This document shows, in pieces, positions 50,088 to 61,154 of a stretch of 64,000 nucleotides of DNA. The position numbers were made by a program, and so were the translations under genes. The notes below the pieces were generated by a model that saw nothing but the letters and a program-made list of their open reading frames with translations, made no database searches and was not told the origin of the DNA. Source of the stretch: Glossina fuscipes (Eukaryota > Arthropoda > Insecta > Diptera > Glossinidae); the NCBI RefSeq assembly GCF_014805625.2, contig NW_023998415.1, positions 12,860,626 to 12,924,625 on the forward strand. The letters run 5' to 3'. Each line of letters opens with the position of its first letter. Position 1 is the stretch's first letter.

Positions 50088-50907
50088 TCTTGGTTTTGGC
50101 TGAATCGATCCAGAATTTCATGATGAATAAGTATGAGGAATATTTACACATTTATGATTAAAGCATTGTCTGTCTATTCCATTATAATTAGAATGATAGA
50201 CTTCCCTCTACCATACCCAACGATATAAAAATAAATTTCCATAGAATAAAATTCTTCTACTTTGACATCATCACAAATATTTTTAGCTTGCGGCTCATAT
50301 GGTCGATTGCAGTAAATATGGACTATTATTAGACAATTTGATACGATCTACATATATGTAAAATTATTTTGCAAAGATGTTCTCTTGAAAACCACAATTT
50401 AAAGGATTTTATTCACATATTACCGCCAATGGAAGCAGGATTTCAAGAAAAGTTATTGTGTCTCGCACTTCAAGATCATTTTTGCCTAAGTTTTTTTAAT
50501 AAAAAGTCTCAATACAAATTTTTTCAATGATAACCTAAGTACAAAACTAAATTGGAAACGCTGTAAGCCATTTTCTTTTACCTTCAAGCTCATTGAGCTT
50601 ATTAAAGTTGAAAACAAATGTTGCGTGACAAAGTCGCTTGCAAAAAAATCATTTCCTCGCCTCCGCGGCTATATAGAATATATTCCAAAAACTTTAACGT
50701 CTTCAGACAGTTTTTTATGGATTCATCACAAATCACCTACTTGTGTTGGACTAGGAACACAACGTAAATACAAAAAAAAAAAAAAAAAACAAGTGAGAAA
50801 ATTATGTTTGGCTGTGATCGGCCTTTTTTATCCCTAACCCTTGTTCTTAAAAAAGGAATAAAAAAAAGAAAAAACGAAATATTTATACTCTATCATATTA
50901 TGTAGGC

Positions 50908-51563
50908 ATGGCTGATTTTTTTTTGATTTTTCAGAATAAAATTGGAAATTTATATTGTGTGTCTCCCGGTGGAAAAATTAAAATGTTATGGATACCTAGT
51001 CATATCGGTTTATTGGTGCATGAATTGGTTGATCGATCGGCGAAGTATGCTGCTTCTGCACCTCTAATTATAGATGATGTCATGAACAAGTGGGATCTTC
51101 AAAGATACATCGGAGAAAAAGTTAAAGAGAAAATTACAGAAGGAAACAATACCATCATCAACACTACTCTTCAATTAACCCTCAATTAACTCCACCTTTA
51201 TGTCCAGCAAATGTTGAGAAAATCAAGATCGAAACATTTTCGAGAAGTCGCCTTGGTCACACAATTGCAACTCATCAATGGATCCTGAAGAAGTCTTCCT
51301 TCTGCAATCTGCAATTGTGGACAAATTATCACTATAAAGCACATTCTCTGTGACGGCCTTAACTTTTCCTTGACTAGCAGTATTGCATTTGAAACGATTA
51401 ATCCTTTGAACATTCTACAATCAACTTCAGAACGGAATATCAATTGAATATATAGCTTTATTAAAACTTCTAGGCTCAATATCTAATGTACATTTATATA
51501 AATTAGAGCCGGTAGTCTGTGTTGCTAGTGCTCATTGTCTTAATAATAATAATAATAATAATA
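50908..51563 (+). pseudogene. I-like LINE 3' end with (TAA)n tail, decayed
   Basis: The frame from 50908 contains the RNase H C-terminal motif LWIPSHIG followed by ELVDRSAKYAA; the last catalytic Asp is at 51031-51033. It stops at 51187-51189. A second stretch reads FSRSRLGHTIATH, the R..LGHT..TH motif before the terminal Cys-rich segment. A 7-bp duplication (CTGCAAT at 51302-51308 and 51309-51315) shifts the frame. The C-terminal part then reads ICNCGQIITIKHIL, matching the C.C....T..HIL..C motif, to a TAA at 51484-51486, with one internal TGA at 51445-51447. A 54-base 3' UTR ends in (TAA)n at 51541-51563. The TAA tail is characteristic of I-clade elements. Its last ~35 bases match the tail of the SINE family in this window. 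Confidence 0.8.
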
Positions 51564-51639
51564 TATTGTGTGTCTATTGCAGTTTATGAATAATCAGCAA
51601 AAAACCCGCAAAGCAAAAGTTTTCTCAGTTTTTGTTGCG

Positions 51640-51885
51640 TCCTAGGCGTTCTAGGTTTTCAAAATCTTTAGCAAATTTTGCAGGCGATGCATTTTGCATT
51701 TTTGCGAACGTTAGGCAAACAGAAAGACAGATATACAGACGGACATACTTAAATCGAATCAGGGTTTAATGCTGATCAAAAATCTATATACACTCTATGG
51801 CATCTTTGAAGTTTGCTTCTGGATATTGCAAACACTTTGACAAAATGAAAATATCCCTCATCCTCCGGTGATTGGTATAAAAATT
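51640..51885 (-). mobile_element. mini-me-like element copy
   Basis: On the minus strand it reads ATTTTTATACCAATCACCGG, GGATGAGGG, TTTCATTTTGTCAAAG, TTTGCAATATCCAGAAGC, TTTTTGATCAGCA, GATTCGATTTAAGTATGTCC, then GTCTGTATATCTGTCTTTCT (GTCY slot). The order is the same as at 54540-54815. It lies only about 80 bases after the tail of the I-like LINE. Confidence 0.65.
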
Positions 51886-52400
51886 GTTGACAATGTTTGT
51901 GCTTCATTGAATGTCGGTCAAATTGTTGAAAGTGTTGTACGCTTACCGTTTCCAGGCTTCCAGTCTTTGTCTTTCTCTTTCGTCTTCACGCAAGCAAAAA
52001 CAGGTTGGTAGGTTTTAGTGCACGCACTTGTACGAGTGTGTTGAGCTAACAAACCGACTGAAACGCAAACAAACAAAAGCATTTCACGCCTCACCAATCC
52101 ATTGAAAATAAAAATTAACACGAACGTTATTTACCGAGCCTGTGGTCTATAAACGACCTTAGCCGCATATGGATGCATGATTAAAGCAATTAAAATGAGG
52201 GCAAACTATAAAAAACATTTCAAAATGAATTGTGCTTTGAATTTTTTAACTAATTTTCTTCTTGTTTATAGTTAACTTTGTTAATAATTTAACAAAAGTA
52301 GAGGGAATACGAAAAAATAATTTCAGCATCAGATCGCTTCGCATCAATCGAGAATTTATTTGTAAATGAAACACGCGTTAATTCTAACGGTATTTATATA

Positions 52401-52438
<38 letters not shown>
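52401..52438. repeat. (GAT)n microsatellite
   Basis: About 12 to 13 units, pure. Confidence 0.95.
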
Positions 52439-52439
<1 letters not shown>

Positions 52440-54179
52440 ATTTAAGATAATCGAAGCAAAATTATTTTGCAAGTCATCTATTTTTTACATCCATCATGAA
52501 TATACGCATATATAAAGTAACAGCAGGAACTCGATGAGTTACCCTTTGCCTAAGTAGCCTTTGCGAAGGAATTGAAATAAAATGAAGTATTGTGGTAGTA
52601 ACGCGCAATCGTTATTATATTAGTCATTATTGCACTATTAAAAACAATTTTACAAACTCTTGCATCCTTTTGCTGTTTTACAAACTGCCTCCCAGTAAGT
52701 AGGTCATAAACTGCTTATTAAGCTGATTTTTAAAATATTTCATTATTAGTACATATATATATATATATATATATGATTTTCTTCAAGTGGCCGCCCGCAT
52801 TTCTACATTCATCTACATATAAATTTCGTTCTTTAACCACATATCACACTCACATTCCTTTCATAAGTTTCCCCCTTTTTTTTATCTTCTCAGCAGTATT
52901 TGTCTAAACCTAAATCATTTTTGCTTTTATTTTTCATATCTGTGTCACTAAAAAGCAATGACTATTCTGCAATTCACACAAGTAGTTAATATTTTGGATT
53001 ATTTTAACATAATCAGGAACGAATTTTAGTTCGATACATTTCCAGCAAATATATAAGAATTGAAAACTTTTGTAAGCAACAAGCTATCAAAAACATTTCC
53101 CATTTTCTAAGCCACACTTCTTCGAAATCTACGATCGATATCTGTTGTGGGTTGTAAATTACTGCAAATTACTATATGTTTGCTGCTTTCGCTGGATAGA
53201 TGGTTCCGTTCATTTACGTAATGCAAGCCTTTGTGCAAGCATGGCGTATTCCTTTTTATACCCAGAGCACCAATAGAATATAACAATATGAGCGTAAAAT
53301 TTCGTGCTTATCAAGCATATGATATTTCTCACATTTACACCAATCTATCCCATCTGCATATCTCCTTTAAAAAAAAAAGAGACCTTTTTGAAGCATTTTT
53401 TACCTTTTGCCTGTAACTCTGTGAACTAAATCTTTTAAAGCGACAACGAAATATTTATCAAAACACGTACATGCTTCTGTACATTCCTGAATTTCCTATT
53501 ATGCGATATGCAACAAAATTTCTCTCAATTACTAGATTGATAACAATGTGAATAAGTAAGACGTTAATGCGAATGCGATACTTTAAGAATGTCGATTGCC
53601 AAGATTAATAATTTTTTATTGAAAATTGCTTATCGAATAAAGCAGTAACTCATTAAACAAACATATAGAAGCATTGGAAATCTTATAAATTTCATTTAAT
53701 TCAATCTTAAGACGCAATCTGATGCTTGATAATTTGCGAACATAGCGGACAGTTTGCGCATCCTTCTACACCTCTCGATGTGCGGGGCAATCTTTGCTAC
53801 GACTCGAAAAATATTTTTATGAGTAACTTAAGCTGTAATACCGTAGATAGAAGGTAATGAACCATTTACTTTGAAAGTGTGACAGTTCGAGTTTCTTTGT
53901 TTTCCAAGATAGAGGAGGATGGAGTTCTTCTAAAATATTTCCGAATGTTGATAAGCACCAAAGATAGCAGGCTTTTAAAAATTCCGAACATTTCCTTAAA
54001 ATTCTTTTTGCAATAACATATGAGGAAACCAGTAAGAAAATTATATTCAGTTCGTGACGAAATCTTTTGTAGCCATTAGAGAAGACAAAACTCGAGAAGA
54101 GAACTAAATTTAGATACCCTATAATGTTGAGTGGACGCGATTGATTTTTTCTATTTTTAAAATAAAAGTTTTTGTCACA
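52439..54179. other. AT-rich non-coding block
   Basis: A (TA)n tract lies at 52752-52774. A TTTTTATACCCAGAGCACCA stretch at 53256-53275 resembles the start of a mini-me-like copy, but the rest cannot be followed. The 142-codon minus-strand frame at 53817-54245 runs from here into the next repeat copy, and its product has no recognisable domain. Confidence 0.45.
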
Positions 54180-54440
54180 TAGATGTGTAGGCCACGTTAT
54201 AGGCGTGTCTTTTGAAAAGCTTAGGTCGCTTTCAAATTCTTTCACAAATTTCTAGGCGATATATCCCGCTAACGGAAATATGTTTGCGGGCAGATGAACA
54301 GACGAACATGCTGACGTATATTACAAATTGGAAACTGGCCAAGGATTTATATATTTTATGAGGTTTTTGAAGTTTGTTCCTGCGTGTTATAAAGGTATCG
54401 AAAATAAAATGAAATTTTGGTAGATTATATTAGTATTACG
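54180..54440 (-). mobile_element. mini-me-like element copy
   Basis: On the minus strand it has CGATACCTTTATAACACGCAG, a CAAACTTCAAAAACCTCATAA segment, GTTCGTCTGTTCATCTGCCC (GTCY slot) and AAAAGACACGCCTATAA. It is a diverged member of the family and lies in the same orientation as its neighbour at 54540-54815. Confidence 0.6.
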
Positions 54441-54539
54441 ACATCGTGCATTCTTCAGGATATTTCTATGCTCTAGTCATGATCAAAAAAACAATTTTTT
54501 ATTCCTTTTGCAAAACGAAGTTGTTTCCACTTTACGTAC

Positions 54540-54815
54540 TACTATAGGCGTGTCCTTCAACTAACCTGCGGGTAAGAACTTCGAATACTTAATAAAAAAT
54601 TTGAAGTCGATTAATTTTTGCGGCCAAGAGAATGCTTAACAACAGACATTACGCACAAAGACAGTGAATAGACGGACTATGTAAATCGACTCAGAATTTG
54701 GTGCTGATCAAGAATATACATACTGTGTGAGGTCTCTGAAGCTTCCTTCTGAGCGTTGCAACTGCTTTGACAAACTAAATATGCCCCGCATCCTTCGATA
54801 ATGGGTATAATTGTA
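54540..54815 (-). mobile_element. mini-me-like element copy, well preserved
   Basis: On the minus strand it starts ATTATACCCATTATCGAAGG, then TTTGTCAAAGCAGTTGCAAC, CAGAAGGAAGCTTCAGAG, TATATTCTTGATCAGCA, CTGAGTCGATTTACATAGTC, a GTCY slot, TTGGCCGCAAAAATTAATCG, and GAAGGACACGCCTATAGTAG near its end. It is one of the two most complete copies here and serves as the reference for the family. The 62-codon frame across it has no domain. Confidence 0.7.
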
Positions 54816-55102
54816 TGAGCACCGGATATAAAGAAGGCAAGTGTACTCAGAGAGCTAGTTTCCAACGAATGTAAACAATTTTACTCAATCTAAATTCAAA
54901 ATGCACGCGCGCAGTTTCTGCTATAGCGAACGAAGACATCCAAAAATGAATATTTTCCTTTGTTTCGGGAAGAAAAGAACCCAGTGTCTTCGTAGCAAAG
55001 ACACTCTTCTTCTGCTGCTACGAAATTGAAGGCTTATTAGGTCAGTTGCAAGCGTTATATATGCGGAAAAACACATGTAGTTTCTTTTTATTTATATAAC
55101 TG

Positions 55103-55200
55103 CGGGGCGATCGAATAGCGCAGTTGCCAGGCTCGCGACTTTTAAGTTGGTGATCATGGGTTCGAATCTCAGTGCGGTAGACCACCATACCTTGTACGTG
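55103..55200 (+). mobile_element. Lysine-tRNA-like SINE head
   Basis: An A-box-like TAGCGCAGTTGCCAGG (55116-55131), a CGACTTTTAAG segment resembling a lysine anticodon arm, and a perfect B box GGTTCGAATCTC (55159-55170) follow each other with tRNA spacing. The acceptor stem does not pair and the T stem is poor, so it is not a working tRNA gene. The bases after the B box (AGTGCGGTAGA) match the same position of the serine/leucine-like SINE family, so the two families may be related or share a body. The 3' end is not clear; it may extend to about 55400. Confidence 0.55.
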
Positions 55201-55319
55201 ACTATATAACGTAATTACTTAGACTTACATACGCTTCTAATACTTTGCATAGACTTATAAGTTTGCCTTAAATACTTGTGAGGATGGGTATTGTTCCTTG
55301 TTTTTAATACACGGAGAAA

Positions 55320-55800
55320 TTCCTATTCGCGTAGTCGTGCTGGGGTAGCCTCAGGGGCTATTCCAACGTTCTTACCTTCGTTGGTAATACACGCTCTCTA
55401 AATGAAAATCTCAATAATTTGTTTGGTTTACAACTCAGCATTCTTAAATACTCCATCTTACGTCACTATCTCAACTATATAGTAATTTTGTAAAGTATAT
55501 TCGGGTAAATGAATAATAACCTAGTGGCTAAAATTACACAGAAGCGACCTAGCGTCCGTGGTAATTGCACGGAGCGAACTGCCCTCTAACGAAATATCCC
55601 GGATTCAGCATCCCTGGCGTGCGATTCGAACGGATGATGGTAGACGTTATTTTCCTTTCATGTCTTACCTCGACGGCGGTTCAGTCAAGCAGAAGGAAGT
55701 CGGAAACTATCTTCTTCTTTTCCTATGGTCGGATGGCGTTGTCAATTGATAATTAATCAATGTGTGTGTACGGCGGCGGTACGGTATTGGGCAGTGCAGG
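55320..55800. other. G+C-richer block of unknown nature
   Basis: This stretch is visibly richer in G+C than its surroundings (for example GTGCTGGGGTAGCCTCAGGGG near 55347 and a GCGATTCGAAC segment near 55621). Two overlapping 63-codon frames cover 55558-55756. On the minus strand GTTCGAATC could be a B box, but no A box is seen at the right distance. It is probably an undiagnosed repeat. Confidence 0.35.
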
Positions 55801-56559
55801 CGAGTTTAAATCTGCCACCTATAGCAGGTATATGGCGAACAACTAATAATGCAAGAGCTCTGCTAAAAGACCCATGCTATAATACAAAGAATACTTAAGA
55901 ATATAATCATTTTCATTGCGTACATCATTTTGCATCGCAGCTTTCTGGCAGGTATTACGTCAGTACTCTCCAATCTTCAATCTCATAAATAACTCACTGT
56001 TAACTGGAATTTCTCACTTGTTGAAACGTGTTGGAATTCATCGATATCTGTGAGTTTTGATTTTGTAAGAGATTTTAGAAAATTGCTTAGTGTTCAAGTA
56101 AAATTCTTTTCTTTACATACACCATTTTGCATTGAAATAATATTTTTGTTAGATACCCTTCAGTGTGAATTTTAGATTAAAATGCATATATTTTCCGTTG
56201 ATTTATGGAGGTATCTTTTTTATATTGCTCTTGTGTAAAAAAATGATGATTTTTAAGCTTTAATAATTTTTCGTTGACAAACACATTGCACTCATATTCT
56301 TGAATGCTCATATAATCCGTTTATTTTATATAACATGCGCACGCTTTGTCCCGTCATCAAACTTATTATCAAAGAGAAACACCAACACCAAAACTGTTGT
56401 TAGGTGAATCGTAATGTCGCTACACTGCTTGCTTGAGAGCTTTTTAAGCAAATCTGTTTTTAAACCGTACACCACTTGTGGTACAAGGTGCAGTCGTGTG
56501 TAACGTGCAGAAAGACTTGAGACGGACCCAACTTTTATTAAACCAATCGATTCAAAACC

Positions 56560-56830
56560 ATCATCTCAATTGATTTAGGCCTGTTCGCCTGTTTGTCCGT
56601 CAGCCCGTCTGATGTCTGTCAATGTAAATTTGTGCTCAAGTTGCAGTTCGAAATTTTTGAGACATTTCTATGAAATTTGGTGACGTGTGAGTGACGTTTG
56701 TTGACCCAAGGACAAAAGCTATTGAAAATGGTTCGGATCGGTCCGTTTTTTCGACCGCTCCCCATATAACGCCCTATTCCGAAAAGTTTTTATATGGAAA
56801 AAAATTGCAATATTCAAAAGTTCTCAGCAA
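56560..56830 (+). mobile_element. Family M repeat, longest copy
   Basis: It shows CCTGTTTGTCCGTCAGCCCG (GTCY slot), a TTTGTGCTCAAGTTGCAG segment, GACCCAAGGACAAAAGCTATT, GAAAATGGTTCGGATCGG, GACCGCTCCCCATATAAC and CCGAAAAGTTTTTATATGG. This block order defines the family. Copies or pieces lie at 11055-11105, 12180-12375 and 59610-59790. The sequence continues to about 57010 without clear boundaries. Confidence 0.65.
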
Positions 56831-57010
56831 AATTGGCTAACTAGTAGTATTTGGACCGGCTGAGGCAATTTGTAAACCCCTTTTCACATAGCGAAAACCG
56901 AAGTTCTTAGGGCAGGAAGGTATAATTTTCAATGCTTAACGATGAAAATTACATCATAATAGTAACGTAACACGAAAAATTAACTGTGTCAAGTTTGGAC
57001 GGTCTCGGCC

Positions 57011-59609
57011 TATTTTTTGGATTTTCAAGAAAATTGATCCTTTGTGAAAAAGATGCCTTTATGTATAGAAACAAGATACAATTTTTCTGCCCTATAATAA
57101 TAATCAGAATTGTGTTAGACCTTGTCCGACCAATATGCTTTTATTTGTTAACTTTTAAATTTTGATCGGCTTAATCAATTATTATTATGTCTATATTATA
57201 TCTGCCCATCAAATTACTATTCTGGAAGTTGTAATAGCCCATGTTGCTATGTTATTTCGAATTCCTACATTTTCATCGCTTTATTCAATTTCAAGAAGTC
57301 AATCTAAGCAAAGCCACGTTATGCGAAACTGCATGAAAACAAAGCCGTTCTTATCCCATACGACATCAAAGACATTTTTTACCTATCATATGATACATTG
57401 ATGTAATCATTCATTCATGTATTTATTCAATCCTTCAGTGCACATATATGAATGTTGCGGACTTAAAAGAACAATTATTTGATCGACAATAACACAATTA
57501 CAGAAATTACTGTCGAAGTGTCGGTTCCGTTTGTAAATTTGTCTTACTCTCGTAAACGGAACAAGAAATTGGTTACACATGAAATTGGATTTTCACGAGA
57601 AATTTTATGATAAATAATTCATCATGTATAGACCTTACAAGCAGCCAGACAATAATCGTATTTTTTAGTTTTTTTTATATAGAAAACGGGTCTACATAGT
57701 GAAGAGAACCAATAAATAGTTAATATTGTCCGTATTAATATGATCTTAAAGAAGATGCAATCATATTTAAGGGAACGAAAGATATATATGAACGAAACGC
57801 AGAAGAAGAAGAACATGTGTAATTTGAAGAAGCAGTTAATATGAATAACGACATCTGTGAAATTTATGCACTTTCGTATATGTTAATGAAGTGATTTTAT
57901 TGATATTTTGTTGAAAGCGAGAGTATATAGGGTAACGGTAGCAATTGAAGTAAATTTTAAATGAGTAAATATAATTCAATTCTTTCGAATATGAAGAGTG
58001 TGCGGCCACACGTAGACCAGTCGTATAGAAGCGCATAATCATCAATTTCAATTCTTCTTTAAAAAGTAAAAATATTGATATTAAATTTCCTTGAAAAATT
58101 GTACACCCAAGCGTACCGAAACATTTCTATTTTGATGCCCACACATTCTCGCCCCCATGCGTATTTAACGTATTGTATAGCATCGCACTCGTACATACAA
58201 TCGCACTCGTAAACGTATATTAAAACACGCAAGTATACAGATACATTTCCAATTTCGATATGTAATATGTACGGAAACGTGCCTTAGCATAGTAAAAACA
58301 TGTGTTTTTTATTCATTTCAATTTATCATCTTTCGTTCGCTTTTATATCCTTTGTTTACTTCCGATACTCTTAATATTAATTGAAATGTATCTGAGAATA
58401 TTTACAACTGAAATGTACGGTCTTGTAAGGCCTAGTGAATGACTTTTTTTATATTTTCTGGTATTAGCTAATCTTAAAGGCAGCATGTCATTCTATTAAA
58501 AAGTTTTTATTATAAACACTTATTTTACACCCGATTAAATTTATTATTCATCGATTATCGGTTTCTTCCATTTAATAAATGCACCTTCCAGAACATGGAG
58601 AACAAATTGGTTGCTATTTCATTTCATTTATTAGAAATGTATTATTTCTTCGGTTTCGACGTTTGCGTCGACATTAGTAATGGTCTTGATAATTTTCATC
58701 CGTATTAACGCCAAATTTTGTATTCTTAATATTCTCAGCACATATATTACTGTACACTATAACGTCCTTTTTGACTCTCTGTAAGGACTCGGTAAGCATT
58801 TCAAACACACGCTGCTAAATCTTTCCATCCCATCGATGCTATATTATCATTCCAAATATATCGTTATGTCATATTCGTTTTTATGTGATTTTCTAGTATT
58901 CGTCCGATTAAATTCGTAACACTGGATTGTGAATTTCGAATAGGGCAGACTTCATTTACAAAATTAGAATACGAATTACCGGAATATATATGAAGAGTTT
59001 GATAGGGGGAGGAGGAGGACTTTTAAAAGGCAGTATTTACAGAAAGTAAAAATTTAGCACATCACGATAGCTTTGTTGAAGTATCATACGCTTGATCTTC
59101 TTCTTCGTGCTTTAAATGTCAGGATTGCATTACCCCCACCTCAAGCAAAGCACACTTAGCTTGTAAACTATTTGAAAATGAGTCATCAATACCAGATTTC
59201 ATTCAAATATTTTTGTTAATCTTTTTATATGTTGGTTTACTCGCCAATGTTGGTTCATCTTTTCACTCATTTCGCCAGCTGCATGAGAGGTATTTACCTT
59301 CGTATCTATCGGCTGGTAAAACAACGCAAATTTTTATTTGCTTTTATCAAATTTCGATGACTTTCATACAAACTTTTCTTATTAAATGTTTAAGCTTTGC
59401 CACAATATTTAATATAAACTTGATCATTATGAAAATTGTGGAAGCCTTGATGTAGGGCAAGCAATTCTCCTTTACAATATGCACGTAGTACCTTTCATAG
59501 AGCAAAGGGTAACCTGAAATGTATTTTGCCTTTCTTTTAAAACAAAAAATTTCTTTCAATGCCGTCAGCTAACCATTAAACACTCTGCGCAACTTTGCTT
59601 AATACACTT
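57011..59609. other. AT-rich non-coding block
   Basis: No gene recognised. Frames at 57162-57401, 57622-57816 and 59213-59455 are hydrophobic because of T-richness and have no domains. Confidence 0.5.
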
Positions 59610-59790
59610 ATTCATATAATGACTTTTCAAAATAAGGCGGTATAAGCAAAGTGATCAAAAAAGTGTGGGGGTAGTGGTTCAACATATTTCCACAGCTTTT
59701 ATCTTTGGACAAAACACGTCGTCAAAATCTCTCAAAAATTGGACATTAGAAAAGAAGGAAGACAGGCGGACAGACGAGTGTATACCGATC
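59610..59790 (-). mobile_element. Family M repeat, minus-strand copy, diverged
   Basis: On the minus strand it has ACTCGTCTGTCCGCCTGTC (GTCY slot), TTTTGTCCAAAGATAAAAGC, a CACTACCCCCACAC segment in place of CTCCCCATATAAC, and ATTTTGAAAAGTCATTATATG. The order matches the copy at 56560-56830. Confidence 0.5.
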
Positions 59791-59819
59791 CAGAAAATTT
59801 CAGAAAGAATTCTGCTGAT

Positions 59820-60500
59820 TGTAATTCTGTAATGGGGAGCGCAAGCATTGGCTCCTCGCGGGTGCGCATAGATGTGCCGAAAACCTCAAGTTTTCGTGGT
59901 GCTCTCTATAAACGTTGACTGTTGCCTTTATGGCCCTCACTTTCGAGAGTCGCACAGTCAATGGCAAAAAATAGGTTTAAGGTTTACTATCTATCTATAA
60001 CTTGGCGATTGGTTTTTGTCTTGGAAGCCTAAGAGGTGTATCGGGAGAGCGCTCTCTTTTCCAGTGAAAATAGAGCGTTTTGCTCCTCCCTTTTGGTTTG
60101 CTTTTATGGATAAGACAGCTGGGGCATTGTTGGGTATGTGCTGTGTGATGACAGCCTTGGAAGCATTATTTTCTCGCGAAAGAATAATGTTTGGATGGCT
60201 TACCGCGAGCTGTGGAGAGTTCGAAGACAAGAGTGGCTGCGGCGGATGTGCACAGGGGTCCGGTTGCCCAAAAGTGGGATTGTTTACTGGATACAGGCCT
60301 TCGGGGAGTATCCGTGGAAGCTGTGGTTATCCTGAAGTTTCATAGCGAACTATCTAAGAGGTGTTTAGATAGGCCTCGACGCAAACCAGTAAGCGAGAAA
60401 GTGGCCCACATCCACTTTTTTATTTCGGTACCTCAGGGTAGAAAGCCCCCCTTCAATAGGGATTGTCTTACTCCTTGGAGAGTCCTCAATTGAACGAGAC
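59820..60500 (+). other. G+C-rich block with overlapping frames, unidentified
   Basis: About 680 bases with clearly higher G+C than the rest. On the plus strand frames of 109, 65 and 100 codons overlap between 60016 and 60493, and a 79-codon frame lies on the minus strand (59991-60230). The plus-strand product from 60016 includes RIMFGW and a Gly/Cys-rich segment (GCGGCAQGSGCP). I cannot match any frame to a family. The base composition and the repeat-rich neighbourhood suggest the remains of a mobile element with frameshifts. Confidence 0.35.
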
Positions 60501-61154
60501 AAATTGCCGATTGGTTTAGGGAATGACTCTGATGAATGCTTCATGCGGACGTTAAACCTTTAAAGGCGTATGTAATTCTATAATAAAAGGTGACTCTATC
60601 CAAGATACCCTTGTACCACAAGTCGTGAAAGGTAAAATTACATACTAAATTTAAACTATAGTTATCATTTTCATAATTTATATGTATGTATATGTATATA
60701 AAGTTGTTACATGCAGGTTCCTATTAATAATTGAAAATAAAATGGAAGAAGGTGCGACATAAATTGCGAAAAATATAGTTTTTCTGCTCCTACCTGTACA
60801 AAGTGGAAAAAATCAGCCATATCCACCAAATTTTGTAGAATATCATAAGGTAATTTTGTTAGCTTTTTTTTTTTTAGAGATAAAACAGACATATATAATT
60901 TTTTTATTTATTATATATGTATTATGTACAGAATGACGTTTATTCCTTACTTTCTATACGTGTTCCATGTAATACATCACATCATCTCTTGCAATTTTTC
61001 GAAAGAAATCTCTTTTTAAACATTTGCGCCATTTTTCTTTTAGAGGCATCATAAAAAGAAACGATACTTAGACTGAAATCAAGTAATATGAGCAAGTAAA
61101 GGTAATAACCCGTACACATGTACGTTAATAAATTTCATGAGAAGAAAAACTGTT
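60501..61154. other. AT-rich non-coding block
   Basis: Nothing recognisable. An acceptor-like CATTTTTCTTTTAG at 61030-61043 is followed by only ten open codons. Confidence 0.5.

Noticed and set aside
52392..52410. A YIDD motif like that of reverse transcriptase
   Set aside because: It is produced by the start of the (GAT)n microsatellite, with no other polymerase motif nearby.
53817..54245. 142-codon minus-strand frame, the longest in the window
   Set aside because: It runs into a mini-me-like repeat, has no recognisable domain and shows AT-driven composition.
55103..55180. A lysine tRNA gene
   Set aside because: The B box is perfect, but the acceptor and T stems do not pair properly.
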